A DNA stretch of 5,727 bases from UBA4717 sp045531795 (GTDB lineage Bacteria > Bacillota > Clostridia > Oscillospirales > CAG-272), in NCBI GenBank assembly GCA_045531795.1, contig JAZSET010000097.1, forward strand, positions 1 to 5,727, in the 5' to 3' direction. Shown here piece by piece: positions 5,700-5,727 of the stretch; the first letter of the stretch is position 1; every line of letters starts with the position of its first letter. A model generated the notes under the pieces. It saw only the letters and a program-made list of their open reading frames with translations. It made no database searches and was not told the DNA's origin. The position numbers and the translations under genes were made by a program.

Positions 5700-5727
5700 T
5701 AAAAATCGAACCTGACAAAAAAAATCT

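Noticed and set aside
5700..5727. A-rich tail after the regulator gene considered as a terminator
   Set aside because: No inverted repeat or T-tract is present in the 28 bases available.

Overview
The window carries five protein-coding genes from what looks like a low-to-moderate-GC Firmicute, probably a gut Clostridia. This rests on AT-rich intergenic DNA, near-consensus sigma-A promoters, purine-rich GAGG-type ribosome binding sites and the gene families present. It is a metagenome-style contig end: bases 1-41 match, from memory, the MGI/BGI DNBSEQ sequencing adapter in reverse complement and are not genomic. Real biology starts at about base 42.

Left block (42-1132, minus strand): a short-chain dehydrogenase/reductase gene is followed 18 bp later by mtnN (MTA/SAH nucleosidase). 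The two probably form one operon, driven by a perfect-consensus TTGACA-17-TATAAT promoter (1165-1193). mtnN is cut by the contig end, just before the conserved His-Asp region, and the open frame continues into adapter. The intergenic 1133-1338 holds this promoter, a 12-bp perfect palindrome (1221-1232) midway between the two -35 boxes, and an extended -10 promoter for the divergent MATE gene.

Middle (1339-2703, plus strand): a complete MATE-family efflux transporter, closed by a strong 14-bp-stem terminator (2730-2776). The terminator lies between this gene and the convergent glycosidase gene and may also serve the latter.

Right block (2790-5699): a cytoplasmic GH127/DUF1680-type glycosidase on the minus strand (Glu-x-Cys plus Cys-Cys zinc/thiol centre; beta-L-arabinofuranosidase-like) is divergent from an AraC-family regulator on the plus strand. 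The 135-bp gap between them holds two opposed promoters over the same 35 bp. It also holds three related direct repeats spaced 31 and 21 bp, which look like the regulator's binding sites. The simplest reading is a local sugar-use switch: the AraC protein senses a sugar or oligosaccharide, turns on the glycosidase and limits its own expression. No transporter or downstream pentose pathway gene is visible. Bases 5700-5727 after the regulator gene hold nothing I can recognise.

I see no evidence of a new multi-gene system. The points worth attention are the adapter at the contig end, the overlapping promoter/repeat architecture, and a glycosidase that keeps the metal centre but looks divergent around it.
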